Below, one piece after another: positions 14,083-21,298 of a stretch of 37,482 bases of DNA. Under the pieces are notes generated by a model that had not been told where the DNA came from, did no database searches, and was given only the letters and a program-made list of their open reading frames with translations. Positions within the stretch are counted from its first letter, which is position 1. Each line of letters opens with the position of its first letter. Both the position numbers and the translations under genes were made by a program. Origin of the DNA: Streptomyces griseoincarnatus (GTDB lineage Bacteria > Actinomycetota > Actinomycetes > Streptomycetales > Streptomycetaceae); contig BMTH01000029.1 in assembly GCA_014649575.1 (NCBI GenBank), positions 1 to 37,482 on the forward strand. Reading direction: 5' to 3'.

Positions 14083-14964
14083 ATGAGCTTTGGGCAGGGG
14101 GGGTCCTCGCAGCAGTGGGATCCCTGGAAACCGAATTCGCAGCAGCCGTGGAACGGCGGCAGCGCCGGCGGGTCACCCGACTGGGCGGCGCTCGCCGACG
14201 CGTCCGAGGCGCGCGCCAAGCGGCGCCGGCTGCTGTTCATAGGCGGCGGCGCACTCGCCGCCGTGGCGATAGGCACCGCGGTGGCGGTCGCCGTCGTGTC
14301 GGCGGGCGGCTCGAACCAGGCCTCCCCGGGCGCCGAGTCCCAACTGCCCGGCATCTCCGACCTGCCGAGCGCCACCGGCACGGTCCCGTCGTTCGAGCCG
14401 ACGAGCGCGCCGCCCCCGCTGGACCCGAAGGACTTCGTCGCCAGCGCCCAGAAGGACAAGGCGCCGCTGAGCCCCGACATCCTGTTCCCGGGCACGCAGC
14501 TGACCATGGGCGACACGGTCTACAAGAAGGGCCCGACGGCGGACACCAAGGACTGCGCGTCCGCGGCGAAGTCCACGCTCCCCAAGGTCCTCACCGACAA
14601 CAGGTGCACGCGGCTGATCCGCGTCACCTACAGCCGGGACGGCGTGGCGGTGACGGTCGGCGTGGCGGTCTTCGCGACCGAGGCGCAGGCCACGAAGGCC
14701 AAGCAGCAGGCGGACGCGAAGAGCATCGTCAAGTCGCTGTCCGGCGGCGGGGTGAAGGACTTCTGCGTCGGCGCCGTCTGCCGCTCCACCACCAACGCCT
14801 ACGGCCGCTACGCCTACTTCACGCTGGCCGGCTTCACCAGTGGCAAGGACGTGACGGAGAAGGACAAGGCCGTCTTCAAGACCGGCGACGACCTCCAGGA
14901 GTTCACGTACCGTCAGATCCGGCGCAGGGGCGAGGCCCAGGCATCGGCGGCGGCGGCCGGCTGA
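14083..14964 (+). CDS. Single-pass membrane protein, unknown function
   Basis: A 293-residue protein. Residues 1-45 are a Gln/Ser/Gly/Trp-rich cytoplasmic tail (SFGQGGSSQQWDPWKPNSQQ), residues 46-49 are basic (KRRR), and 50-73 form one membrane helix. A Pro/Ser/Thr-rich linker to about 115 follows, then an extracytoplasmic domain with four Cys (KDCASAA, DNRCTRL, DFCVGAVCRS) that could make two disulfides. This layout is common in Streptomyces proteins annotated only as hypothetical membrane proteins. The start ATG 14083 is chosen because TAAGAT lies seven bases upstream; the frame open from 14038 has no support. It is convergent with truA. Confidence 0.85.
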   Translation: MSFGQGGSSQQWDPWKPNSQQPWNGGSAGGSPDWAALADASEARAKRRRLLFIGGGALAAVAIGTAVAVAVVSAGGSNQASPGAESQLPGISDLPSATGTVPSFEPTSAPPPLDPKDFVASAQKDKAPLSPDILFPGTQLTMGDTVYKKGPTADTKDCASAAKSTLPKVLTDNRCTRLIRVTYSRDGVAVTVGVAVFATEAQATKAKQQADAKSIVKSLSGGGVKDFCVGAVCRSTTNAYGRYAYFTLAGFTSGKDVTEKDKAVFKTGDDLQEFTYRQIRRRGEAQASAAAAG

Positions 14965-14999
14965 CCTAGACCTAGGGTGCGCGTCAGCAGCAGCCGGCC
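14955..14999. terminator. Bidirectional hairpin spanning two convergent stops
   Basis: GGCCGGCTG (14955-14963) pairs with CAGCCGGCC (14991-14999). The arms overlap the ends of the 14083 gene and truA, and the 27-base loop contains the repeat CTAGACCTAG. The long loop makes the terminator role tentative. Confidence 0.45.
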
Positions 15000-15823
15000 G
15001 ACGGCAGCGTCCGCTTGTTGCGCGCCTCGACGCTGCGGGCCGCGAGGAGCTCGTCGGCCGGGTAGCCGACCTCCTCGAGGGTCAGGCCGTGCGGGCGTAC
15101 GACATGGACGGCCGAGTCCCGTACGCCCGCCGCCAGGACCTTCGCGGGCCAGTCCGGCGTGCGGTGTCCGTCGCCGACGAACAGCAGCGCGCCGATCAGC
15201 GAGCGCACCATGTTGTGGCAGAAGGCGTCGGCCCGCACGGTGGCCGTGATGATCCCGTCGTCGCCGCGCACCAGGCTCAGCCGCTGGAGCGTCCGGATGG
15301 TCGTCGCGCCCTCGCGCCGCTTGCAGTAGGCGGCGAAGTCGTGCTCACCGAGCAGTCCGCGGGCGGCCTCGTTCATGGCGTCCACGTCGAGCGGCCAGTC
15401 GTGCCACAGCACATGGCCGCGCAGCAGCGGGTCGACGCCGCCGGGGTTGTCGGTGACGCGGTAGGCGTAACGCCGCCAGATCGCCGAGAACCGGGCGTCG
15501 AAGCCCTCCGGCGCCTCCCTCAGCGCCCACACCCGCACGTCCTTCGGCAGCCGCCCGGCGAGGCGCTTCAGCAGCTTCGGCCGGTGCTCGGCCCATACCT
15601 CGCGCGGCAGGTCCACGTGGGCGACCTGACCGCGCGCGTGCACACCGGCGTCGGTCCGCCCGGCCACGGTCAGCTCGTACGTCGTGCCGGACCGCGTCAC
15701 GGTCCGCAGGGCGTCCTCGATCTCCCCCTGAACGGTCCGCCGCCCTCCGGCCTGCTTGGCCCACCCGGAGAACTCGGTCCCGTCGTAGGAAAGATCCAGC
15801 CGAACCCGCACCACACCACTCAC
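14984..15823 (-). CDS. truA: tRNA pseudouridine(38-40) synthase
   Basis: TruA modifies uridines 38-40 in the anticodon stem-loop of many tRNAs. The catalytic Asp is in AGRTDAGVHARGQVAH. Other landmarks are VRLDLSYDGTEFSGWAKQ, FDARFSAIWRRYAYRV, FCHNMVRSLIGALLFVGDG and, near the end, PHGLTLEEVGYP. GTG 15823 is taken as start because GGAG lies about ten bases upstream; an ATG at 15844 would add seven residues. Length (279) is typical. It follows rplQ, the usual end of the alpha operon in actinobacteria, but a strong hairpin separates them, so its expression may depend on read-through or its own promoter. Confidence 0.93.
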   Translation of the reverse strand: MSGVVRVRLDLSYDGTEFSGWAKQAGGRRTVQGEIEDALRTVTRSGTTYELTVAGRTDAGVHARGQVAHVDLPREVWAEHRPKLLKRLAGRLPKDVRVWALREAPEGFDARFSAIWRRYAYRVTDNPGGVDPLLRGHVLWHDWPLDVDAMNEAARGLLGEHDFAAYCKRREGATTIRTLQRLSLVRGDDGIITATVRADAFCHNMVRSLIGALLFVGDGHRTPDWPAKVLAAGVRDSAVHVVRPHGLTLEEVGYPADELLAARSVEARNKRTLPSAGCC

Positions 15824-15849
15824 CCGGACATCTCCATTCCACAACGAAG

Positions 15850-15880
15850 CGGGCCCGCTCCTTCGAGAGAAGCGGGCCCG
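15850..15880 (-). terminator. Terminator between rplQ and truA
   Basis: CGGGCCCGCT (15850-15859) and AGCGGGCCCG (15871-15880) form a perfect 10-bp stem with an 11-base loop, 85 bp after the rplQ stop and just before the truA start. No U-tract follows. Confidence 0.75.
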
Positions 15881-15891
15881 ACAACACCCTC

Positions 15892-15914
15892 AAGGGGCGC
15901 GGGGAACTGCGCGA
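15892..15914. repeat. Dispersed 23-bp intergenic repeat, copy 1
   Basis: It contains GGGGCGCGGGGAACTGCGCG, a motif familiar from many Streptomyces intergenic regions. A second identical 23-bp copy is at 16574-16596. The two copies bracket rplQ. Confidence 0.8.
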
Positions 15915-15965
15915 ACAACCACGACGGAGCCGCGGCCGCCCATCGGCAGGCCCCCGGCAGAACGC

Positions 15966-16472
15966 TTACGCGTCCTTCGACTCCTCGGCCGGCGCCTCGG
16001 CAGCCTCGTCCTTCGACAGGTCCGCCTTCGGCTCAGCAGCCTCGCCGGCCTCGGCGTCCTTCGCGGAGCGCTTGGTCGCGGCCTCGGCCTCGCCGACCGC
16101 GGCCTGCTGCACCGTCAGCGCCTCGACCAGCTCGATGACGGCCATGGGCGCGTTGTCGCCACGGCGGTTACCGATCTTGGTGATGCGGGTGTAGCCACCG
16201 GGACGGTTCTCGTACCGCGGGCCGATCTCGGTGAAGAGCGTGTGGACGATGCTCTTGTCCGTGATCACCTGGAGCACCTGACGGCGGTTGTGAAGGTCGC
16301 CCTTCTTCGCCTTGGTGACCAGACGCTCGGCGTAGGGACGCAGCTTGCGCGCCTTCGCCTCGGTGGTGGTGATGCGGCCGTGCTCGAAAAGCGCCTTCGC
16401 GAGGTTCGCGAGCATGAGCTTCTCGTGCGCGGCGCTGCCGCCCAGACGGGCACCCTTGGTGGGCCTCGGCAT
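15966..16472 (-). CDS. rplQ: 50S ribosomal protein L17
   Basis: L17 has 168 residues. The conserved N-terminal part covers about residues 1-118: MPRPTKGARLGGSAAHEKLML, LFEHGRITTTEAKARKLRPYAERLV, FTEIGPRYENRPGGYTRI and GDNAPMAVIELVE. An acidic Ala/Glu/Lys-rich tail of about 50 residues follows (for example KADLSKDEAAEAPAEES), as in other actinobacteria. It is last gene of the alpha cluster, 173 bp after rpoA with a hairpin in between. Confidence 0.97.
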   Translation of the reverse strand: MPRPTKGARLGGSAAHEKLMLANLAKALFEHGRITTTEAKARKLRPYAERLVTKAKKGDLHNRRQVLQVITDKSIVHTLFTEIGPRYENRPGGYTRITKIGNRRGDNAPMAVIELVEALTVQQAAVGEAEAATKRSAKDAEAGEAAEPKADLSKDEAAEAPAEESKDA

Positions 16473-16551
16473 AGTGACTCTCCTGTGTGTCTGCCCCGGC
16501 CGTATCAGGTACCGGGGTCAGTATCCGAGCAGGCGGTCGCCTGTCGGAGAT

Positions 16552-16572
16552 CCGGGCCCCGCAGGGGCCCGG
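16552..16572 (-). terminator. Hairpin between rpoA and rplQ
   Basis: CCGGGCCCC (16552-16560) and GGGGCCCGG (16564-16572) pair perfectly around a three-base loop, inside the transcription unit. No U-tract follows, so it may act as attenuator, processing site or 3'-end stabiliser for rpoA mRNA. Confidence 0.65.
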
Positions 16573-16573
16573 A

Positions 16574-16596
16574 AAGGGGCGCGGGGAACTGCGCGA
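16574..16596. repeat. Dispersed 23-bp intergenic repeat, copy 2
   Basis: Identical over 23 bases to 15892-15914 and in the same orientation. It sits beside the rpoA-rplQ hairpin, 50 bp after the rpoA stop. Confidence 0.8.
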
Positions 16597-16645
16597 TCAA
16601 GCACAGCGCACCCGCACCCGCGTACGGACCGGAAGGCCCGAGCTC

Positions 16646-17668
16646 TTAGTACTGCTCGGTCTCCACGAAACCCGCGTCCGCGTCGTCGTCCGCGCCGAAC
16701 GCGTCCGCCGCAGCGGTCGGGTCGAACCCGGGAGGCGAGTCCTTGAGCGCGAGGCCCATGCCGGCCAGCTTGGCCTTGACCTCGTCGATGGACTTCGCAC
16801 CGAAGTTCCGGATGTCGAGCAGGTCCGCCTCGGACCGCGCGACGAGCTCACCCACGGAGTGGATGCCCTCACGCTTGAGGCAGTTGTACGACCGGACCGT
16901 GAGCTCCAGCTCCTCGATCGGCAGCGCCAGGTCGGCGGCGAGGGCGGCGTCCGTCGGGGACGGACCCATGTCGATGCCCTCGGCGTCGATGTTCAGCTCG
17001 CGGGCGAGACCGAACAGCTCGACGAGAGTCTTGCCGGCGGAGGCCATGGCGTCACGCGGACGCATCGCCTGCTTGGTCTCGACGTCGACGATGAGCTTGT
17101 CGAAGTCGGTGCGCTGCTCGACTCGGGTCGCCTCGACCTTGTAGGTGACCTTCAGCACGGGGCTGTAGATCGAGTCGACCGGGATCCGGCCGATCTCCTG
17201 GCCGACCTGCTTGTTCTGCACGGCGGAGACGTAGCCGCGACCGCGCTCGACGGTCAGCTCCATCTCCAGCTTGCCCTTGCCGTTGAGCGTGGCGAGGACG
17301 AGGTCCGGGTTGTGCACCTCGACACCGGCCGGGGGCGCGATGTCGGCGGCGGTGACCAGACCCGGGCCCTGCTTGCGCAGGTACATCACGACCGGCTCGT
17401 CGTGCTCCGAGGAGACGACCAGCTGCTTGATGTTGAGGATCAGGTCGGTGACGTCCTCCTTGACGCCCGGCACGGTGGTGAACTCGTGCAGGACGCCGTC
17501 GATGCGGATGCTGGTGACAGCGGCACCGGGGATCGACGACAGGAGGGTGCGGCGGAGGGAGTTGCCGAGGGTGTAGCCGAAGCCCGGCTCCAGCGGCTCG
17601 ATCACGAACCGGGAGCGGAATTCGTCGACGACCTCTTCGGTCAACGAGGGACGCTGAGCGATCAGCAT
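16646..17668 (-). CDS. rpoA: DNA-directed RNA polymerase subunit alpha
   Basis: The 340-residue alpha subunit assembles core RNA polymerase and contacts upstream promoter DNA and activators. The N-terminal domain (about 1-230) shows FVIEPLEPGFGYTLGNSLRR and LLSSIPGAAVTSIRIDGVLHEF. After a flexible linker, the C-terminal domain shows ELTVRSYNCLKREGIHSVGE and LLDIRNFGAKSIDEVKAKL. The last 25 residues are acidic. In many bacteria rpsD lies just upstream; here the spacer to rpsK is 244 bp and holds a duplicated rpsK tail instead. Confidence 0.98.
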   Translation of the reverse strand: MLIAQRPSLTEEVVDEFRSRFVIEPLEPGFGYTLGNSLRRTLLSSIPGAAVTSIRIDGVLHEFTTVPGVKEDVTDLILNIKQLVVSSEHDEPVVMYLRKQGPGLVTAADIAPPAGVEVHNPDLVLATLNGKGKLEMELTVERGRGYVSAVQNKQVGQEIGRIPVDSIYSPVLKVTYKVEATRVEQRTDFDKLIVDVETKQAMRPRDAMASAGKTLVELFGLARELNIDAEGIDMGPSPTDAALAADLALPIEELELTVRSYNCLKREGIHSVGELVARSEADLLDIRNFGAKSIDEVKAKLAGMGLALKDSPPGFDPTAAADAFGADDDADAGFVETEQY

Positions 17669-17809
17669 GAGTGGATCAGATCCTTCTTTCGTGGACGCCC
17701 GCTATTTGACGCCCGACGGAACCGCACCCGGTGAAGAGCGCGGGTACTGCAAGGGTACGGGCGATACGGCCCTTGCGAGCCGTACCGCCCGGAACCTCAG
17801 GAAACCGAC

Positions 17810-17847
17810 GCCTCAGACGCGGCGGCGCTTCGGCGGGCGGCAGCCGT
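17810..17847. repeat. Exact 38-bp copy of the rpsK 3' end
   Basis: These 38 bases are identical to 17910-17947, which encode the last ten codons and stop of rpsK plus flanking bases. The offset is exactly 100 bp, so this copy lies one base out of the rpsK reading frame. It would encode GCRPPKRRRV and a stop if read in its own frame. No start codon or ribosome binding site for it alone was recognised. Confidence 0.95.
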
Positions 17848-17857
17848 GCTGCGACCT

Positions 17858-17877
17858 TGCGGGGGGCGACCCCCGCA
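17858..17877 (-). terminator. Hairpin in the rpsK-rpoA spacer
   Basis: TGCGGGGG (17858-17865) and CCCCCGCA (17870-17877) form a perfect 8-bp GC-rich stem with a four-base loop, between the two 38-bp repeats. It may be an attenuator before rpoA; no U-tract follows. Confidence 0.55.
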
Positions 17878-17912
17878 CCCCCAGCAGGGCGCCGACCAGC
17901 GCGGTCCCTGCC

Positions 17913-18317
17913 TCAGACGCGGCGGCGCTTCGGCGGGCGGCAGCCGTTGTGCGGGGTCGGGGTGACGTCCTGGATGGAGCCGACCTCGAGGCCCGTGGCC
18001 TGCAGGGAGCGGATGGCGGTCTCACGACCGGAACCCGGGCCCTTGACGAACACGTCGACCTTGCGCATGCCGTGCTCCTGGGCGCGGCGGGCGGCCGACT
18101 CGGCGGCCATCTGCGCGGCGAACGGCGTGGACTTCCGGGAGCCCTTGAAGCCGACGTGGCCGGCGGAGGCCCAGGAGATCACGTTGCCGGACGGGTCCGT
18201 GATCGAGACGATCGTGTTGTTGAACGTGCTCTTGATGTGCGCGTGGCCGTGAGCGACGTTCTTCTTTTCCTTGCGGCGCACCTTCTTGGCAGCGCCCTGA
18301 CGACCCTTGGGGGGCAT
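17913..18317 (-). CDS. rpsK: 30S ribosomal protein S11
   Basis: S11 has 134 residues, a normal length, and forms part of the platform of the small subunit. Landmarks are VAHGHAHIKSTFNNTIVSITD, WASAGHVGFKGSRKSTPFAAQ and VFVKGPGSGRETAIRSLQATG, ending in TPTPHNGCRPPKRRRV. It is 66 bp downstream of rpsM. The last ten codons and stop are duplicated 100 bp further on. Confidence 0.98.
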   Translation of the reverse strand: MPPKGRQGAAKKVRRKEKKNVAHGHAHIKSTFNNTIVSITDPSGNVISWASAGHVGFKGSRKSTPFAAQMAAESAARRAQEHGMRKVDVFVKGPGSGRETAIRSLQATGLEVGSIQDVTPTPHNGCRPPKRRRV

Positions 18318-18383
18318 CTGTACTCCTACGGGAGGTGGTCGGTCCTACAGCGAAGACCGCTGGACGGCGAAGTCCGCTGAGGA

Positions 18384-18764
18384 CTACTTCTTGCCCGGCT
18401 TCTTCTTGCCGGCGATGGCGCGACGCGGGCCCTTGCGGGTACGCGCGTTGGTGCTGGTGCGCTGACCGCGGACGGGCAGACCGCGACGGTGGCGCAGACC
18501 CTGGTAGGTGCCGATCTCGACCTTGCGGCGGATGTCGGCCTGGATCTCGCGACGGAGGTCACCCTCGGTCTTGATGTTGTTGTCGACGTACTCGCGGATC
18601 GCGACGAGCTGCTCTTCGCTCAGGTCGCGGACGCGGGTGTTCGGGTCGACGCCGGTGGCGGCCAGCGTCTGCTGCGAAAGGGTCCGGCCGATGCCGAACA
18701 CGTAGGTGAGGGCGATCTCCACGCGCTTTTCGCGCGGAATGTCAACACCGGAAACGCGTGCCAT
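18384..18764 (-). CDS. rpsM: 30S ribosomal protein S13
   Basis: S13 has 126 residues and bridges the subunits at the head of the 30S particle. It starts MARVSGVDIPREKRVEIALTY and shows YVFGIGRTLSQQTLAATGVDP and GLRHRRGLPVRGQRTSTNART, with a Lys-rich tail (GKKKPGKK). The gap to rpmJ upstream is unusually long for this cluster (192 bp) and contains two small hairpins. Confidence 0.98.
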   Translation of the reverse strand: MARVSGVDIPREKRVEIALTYVFGIGRTLSQQTLAATGVDPNTRVRDLSEEQLVAIREYVDNNIKTEGDLRREIQADIRRKVEIGTYQGLRHRRGLPVRGQRTSTNARTRKGPRRAIAGKKKPGKK

Positions 18765-18840
18765 TCAATGGCTCCAGTTGGTTGTCGGAGGTCTTCCACA
18801 GAACCGGCTCCCCGCCCGCCGTACCAGGTACGGACCGGGT

Positions 18841-18880
18841 CCCCGGCCTCCGAGCCGGGGGTGTCGAGCCGTGCGGCTCG
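18841..18880 (-). other. Paired hairpins between rpmJ and rpsM
   Basis: CCCCGGC/GCCGGGG (18841-18860) and CGAGCC/GGCTCG (18865-18880) form two adjacent stems within the 192-bp spacer. The rest of the spacer shows nothing further. They may modulate passage from infA-rpmJ into rpsM. Confidence 0.45.
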
Positions 18881-18956
18881 GGTCCTGCGTATGAACGTGT
18901 GTTGCTCGCGTCGCGCGAAGTCTGCGGGAGGCGCAGAGGGTGGATCAGTGCTGCGG

Positions 18957-19070
18957 TCAGCCCTGGCGCTGCTTGTGGCGCGGGTTGTCGCAGATGACCA
19001 TGACCCGACCGTGACGGCGGATCACCCTGCACTTGTCGCAGATCTTCTTGACGCTCGGCTTGACCTTCAT
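18957..19070 (-). CDS. rpmJ: 50S ribosomal protein L36, zinc-binding form
   Basis: L36 has 37 residues and begins MKVKPSVKKICDKCRVIRRH. Cys11, Cys14, Cys27 and His32 are the zinc ligands of the C+ form. In Streptomyces a zinc-free paralogue is typically encoded elsewhere under Zur control; this one sits in the housekeeping cluster. The gene is too short for most ORF lists. It lies 59 bp after infA. Confidence 0.96.
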   Translation of the reverse strand: MKVKPSVKKICDKCRVIRRHGRVMVICDNPRHKQRQG

Positions 19071-19129
19071 GGGTGTGAGGTTCTCCGGGTCAGTGCCATC
19101 ACCCCGGCGGGCCGGGGAGCGGGCAAGAT

Positions 19130-19351
19130 CTACTTGTACCGGTAGACGATCCGGCCACGCGTCAGGTCGTACGGAGACAGCTCCACCACGACCCGGTCGT
19201 CAGGGAGGATGCGGATGTAGTGCATGCGCATCTTGCCGCTGATGTGTGCCAGGACCTGGTGGCCGTTCTGGAGCTCGACCCTGAACATGGCGTTCGGCAG
19301 AGACTCGACGACAGTGCCCTCGATCTCGATGGCACCTTGCTTCTTGGCCAC
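19130..19351 (-). CDS. infA: Translation initiation factor IF-1
   Basis: IF-1 has 73 residues, a single OB-fold that occupies the A site during initiation. AKKQGAIEIEGTVVESLPNA, MFRVELQNGHQVLAHISGKMR and YIRILPDDRVVVELSPYDLTR are diagnostic. GTG 19351 with AAGGGCG upstream is the start; the longer frame to 19405 is rejected. The 297-bp gap to map contains a likely promoter, so infA probably starts the alpha operon. Confidence 0.98.
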   Translation of the reverse strand: MAKKQGAIEIEGTVVESLPNAMFRVELQNGHQVLAHISGKMRMHYIRILPDDRVVVELSPYDLTRGRIVYRYK

Positions 19352-19440
19352 GCTTCGCCCTTCGAATCGACTACCTTGATCGACTCTCGAGTACACCGTG
19401 ACCACATGCGGACATGCGGGTGCACCAGAGCCGACGAGTC

Positions 19441-19446
19441 AGTCTA
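19441..19446 (-). promoter_or_regulatory. Candidate -10 box upstream of infA
   Basis: Minus-strand TAGACT lies about 90 bp before the infA start. Only a weak -35 (TTCGTG, 18 bp away) is seen. The rest of the 19352-19648 gap shows no gene. Confidence 0.4.
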
Positions 19447-19648
19447 CGTCAGCGCACCCGGAAACACGAATCGAGGGATTCTGCCCTCCGGGGGAGATCC
19501 CTAACCCAACGGTCCGCACCGACGCGACGGGCCCAGGCCTCCGTACCGCCCTGGCGGAGTACGCCGCGGGCGCCGCCCAGGCCGTGGAGGGCCGGGGACC
19601 GGCACTCCGGCAGCCGGGCGAGGGCAGGGGCAGGGGCCGGTCCCGTCG

Positions 19649-20485
19649 TCAGGCGAGCGGGTCCGGCGCCGCCGTGATGCCCAGTTCCGCGAGCTTCGCC
19701 TTGCCGCCGTCGGGAGCGGTCAGGACCAGGGGGCCCTGCTCGGTTAGGGCGACGGAGTGCTCCCAGTGGGAGGACCAGGTACCGTCGGTCGTGATGACCG
19801 TCCAGTCGTCGGAGAGGACCTCGGTGCGCGGGGTGCCGAGGGAGACCATCGGCTCGATCGCCAGGCAGAAGCCGGGCACCAGCTTCGGTCCCTTGCCGCG
19901 CTTGCGGTCGACGTAGTTCAGCAGGTGCGGGTCCATGTGCATCTCGGTGCCGATGCCGTGGCCGCCGTAGTCCTCGATGATCCCGTACTTGCCGCCGCCG
20001 GGCTTCGGCTGACGGCGGATGTACGTCTCGATCGCCCGGGAGACGTCGACCAGCCGGTTGCCCTGCTTCATGGCCGCGATGCCGGCCCACATCGACTCCT
20101 CGGTGACCCGGGAGAGCTCGACCAGCTCCGGGGAGTGACCGGAGCCGACGAAGGCTGTGTAGGCGGCGTCTCCGTGCCAGCCGTCGATGATGGCGCCGCA
20201 GTCGATGGAGATGATGTCCCCGTCCTTGAGGATCACGTCGTCGGACGGGATGCCGTGGACCACGACCTCGTTCACCGAGGTGCAGATGGTGGCGGGGAAG
20301 CCGCCGTAGCCGAGGAAGTTCGGCTTGGCGTCGTGCTCGGCGAGCACCTTGCGGGCGACCTGGTCCAGATCCCTGGTGGAGGCCCCGGGCACCGCCGCCT
20401 CGCGGGTGGCCGCGTGGATGGCGGCGACGACCAGCCCCGCCTCGCGCATCTTGGCGATCTGCTCAGGGCTCTTGATCTGCACCAT
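19649..20485 (-). CDS. map: Type I methionine aminopeptidase
   Basis: This 278-residue metalloenzyme removes the initiator methionine from nascent proteins. The five metal ligands are visible: two Asp in SIDCGAIIDGWHGDAAYTAF, His in GHGIGTEMHMDPH, Glu in CLAIEPMVSLG and Glu in SHWEHSVALTE. The start ATG 20485 gives VQIKSPEQIAKMREAG, the usual N-terminus; the extension to 20590 is rejected. In many bacteria map directly follows adk; here a strong hairpin and 159 bp separate them. Confidence 0.97.
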   Translation of the reverse strand: MVQIKSPEQIAKMREAGLVVAAIHAATREAAVPGASTRDLDQVARKVLAEHDAKPNFLGYGGFPATICTSVNEVVVHGIPSDDVILKDGDIISIDCGAIIDGWHGDAAYTAFVGSGHSPELVELSRVTEESMWAGIAAMKQGNRLVDVSRAIETYIRRQPKPGGGKYGIIEDYGGHGIGTEMHMDPHLLNYVDRKRGKGPKLVPGFCLAIEPMVSLGTPRTEVLSDDWTVITTDGTWSSHWEHSVALTEQGPLVLTAPDGGKAKLAELGITAAPDPLA

Positions 20486-20592
20486 GGGGACGACGGCCTT
20501 TCTGGACCAGTGGAGGAGTACGAACGCTTCCAACGATACGGGCGCGAGCCGCCCGGGTGCCGCGCGGGCGGCGGCACGGACCCCGCCCACGC

Positions 20593-20628
20593 CACAGCCG
20601 CGGCCCCTCGGGGGGAACCGCGGCTGTG
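20593..20628 (-). terminator. Terminator between adk and map
   Basis: CACAGCCGCGG (20593-20603) and CCGCGGCTGTG (20618-20628) form a perfect 11-bp stem whose loop can extend it with CCCC/GGGG. It lies 17 bases after the adk stop and should end the secY-adk unit. Confidence 0.8.
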
Positions 20629-20644
20629 CAGGCGGCGGGACGGA

Positions 20645-21298
20645 CTACTGGCCGCTCTTCAGCGCCTCCAGCGCCCGGCCGGTGACCTCGTCGACGGGAC
20701 CCATCGCGGAGATGGTCACCACCAGACCCTGGGCCCGGTAGTAGTCGATGATCGGCTCGGTCTGCGTGTGGTAGACCTCCAGGCGCGTGCGGACGGTCTC
20801 CTCGGAGTCGTCGTCGCGCTGGTACAGCTCGCCGCCGCAGTGGTCGCAGACGCCGTCCTGCTTCGGCGGGCTGTAGGTCACGTGGAAGACGTGCGCGGAG
20901 TCCTTGCGGCAGACCCGCCGCCCGGCGATCCGCTTCACGACCTCGTCCTCGGGGGCCTCGAGGTCGAGCACCGCGTCCAGCTTGATGCCCTCGGTCTTCA
21001 GCAGCTCGTCCAGCGCCTCGGCCTGCGACACGTTGCGCGGGAAGCCGTCCAGCAGGAAGCCGCCCTCGGCGTCGGGCTGCGACATGCGGTCCTTGGCCAT
21101 GGCGATGGTGACCTCGTCCGGGACGAGTTCACCGGCGTCCATGTAGGACTTGGCGAGCTTTCCCAGCTCGGTCTGCCGGCTGATGTTGGCGCGGAACAGG
21201 TCGCCCGTGGAGATGTGCGGGATGCGCAGTTTCTCGGCAAGGCGGGTGGCCTGTGTGCCCTTCCCAGCACCCGGCGGCCCGACGAGGACGATTCGCAT
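20645..21298 (-). CDS. adk: Adenylate kinase
   Basis: This 217-residue long-form kinase interconverts AMP, ATP and ADP. The P-loop is GPPGAGKGTQ at the N-terminus; GFPRNVSQAEALD and RLEVYHTQTEP follow. The LID domain carries VCRKDSAHVF and GVCDHCGGEL: three Cys plus one Asp in positions of the four zinc ligands of Gram-positive enzymes. Its ATG overlaps the secY stop by one base (TGATG), so the two are translationally coupled. Confidence 0.98.
   Translation of the reverse strand: MRIVLVGPPGAGKGTQATRLAEKLRIPHISTGDLFRANISRQTELGKLAKSYMDAGELVPDEVTIAMAKDRMSQPDAEGGFLLDGFPRNVSQAEALDELLKTEGIKLDAVLDLEAPEDEVVKRIAGRRVCRKDSAHVFHVTYSPPKQDGVCDHCGGELYQRDDDSEETVRTRLEVYHTQTEPIIDYYRAQGLVVTISAMGPVDEVTGRALEALKSGQ

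Noticed and set aside
17813..18025. Separate small gene ending in the duplicated GCRPPKRRRV tail
   Set aside because: Its first part is an out-of-frame reading of rpsK and no start signal is seen; only the duplicate itself is reported.
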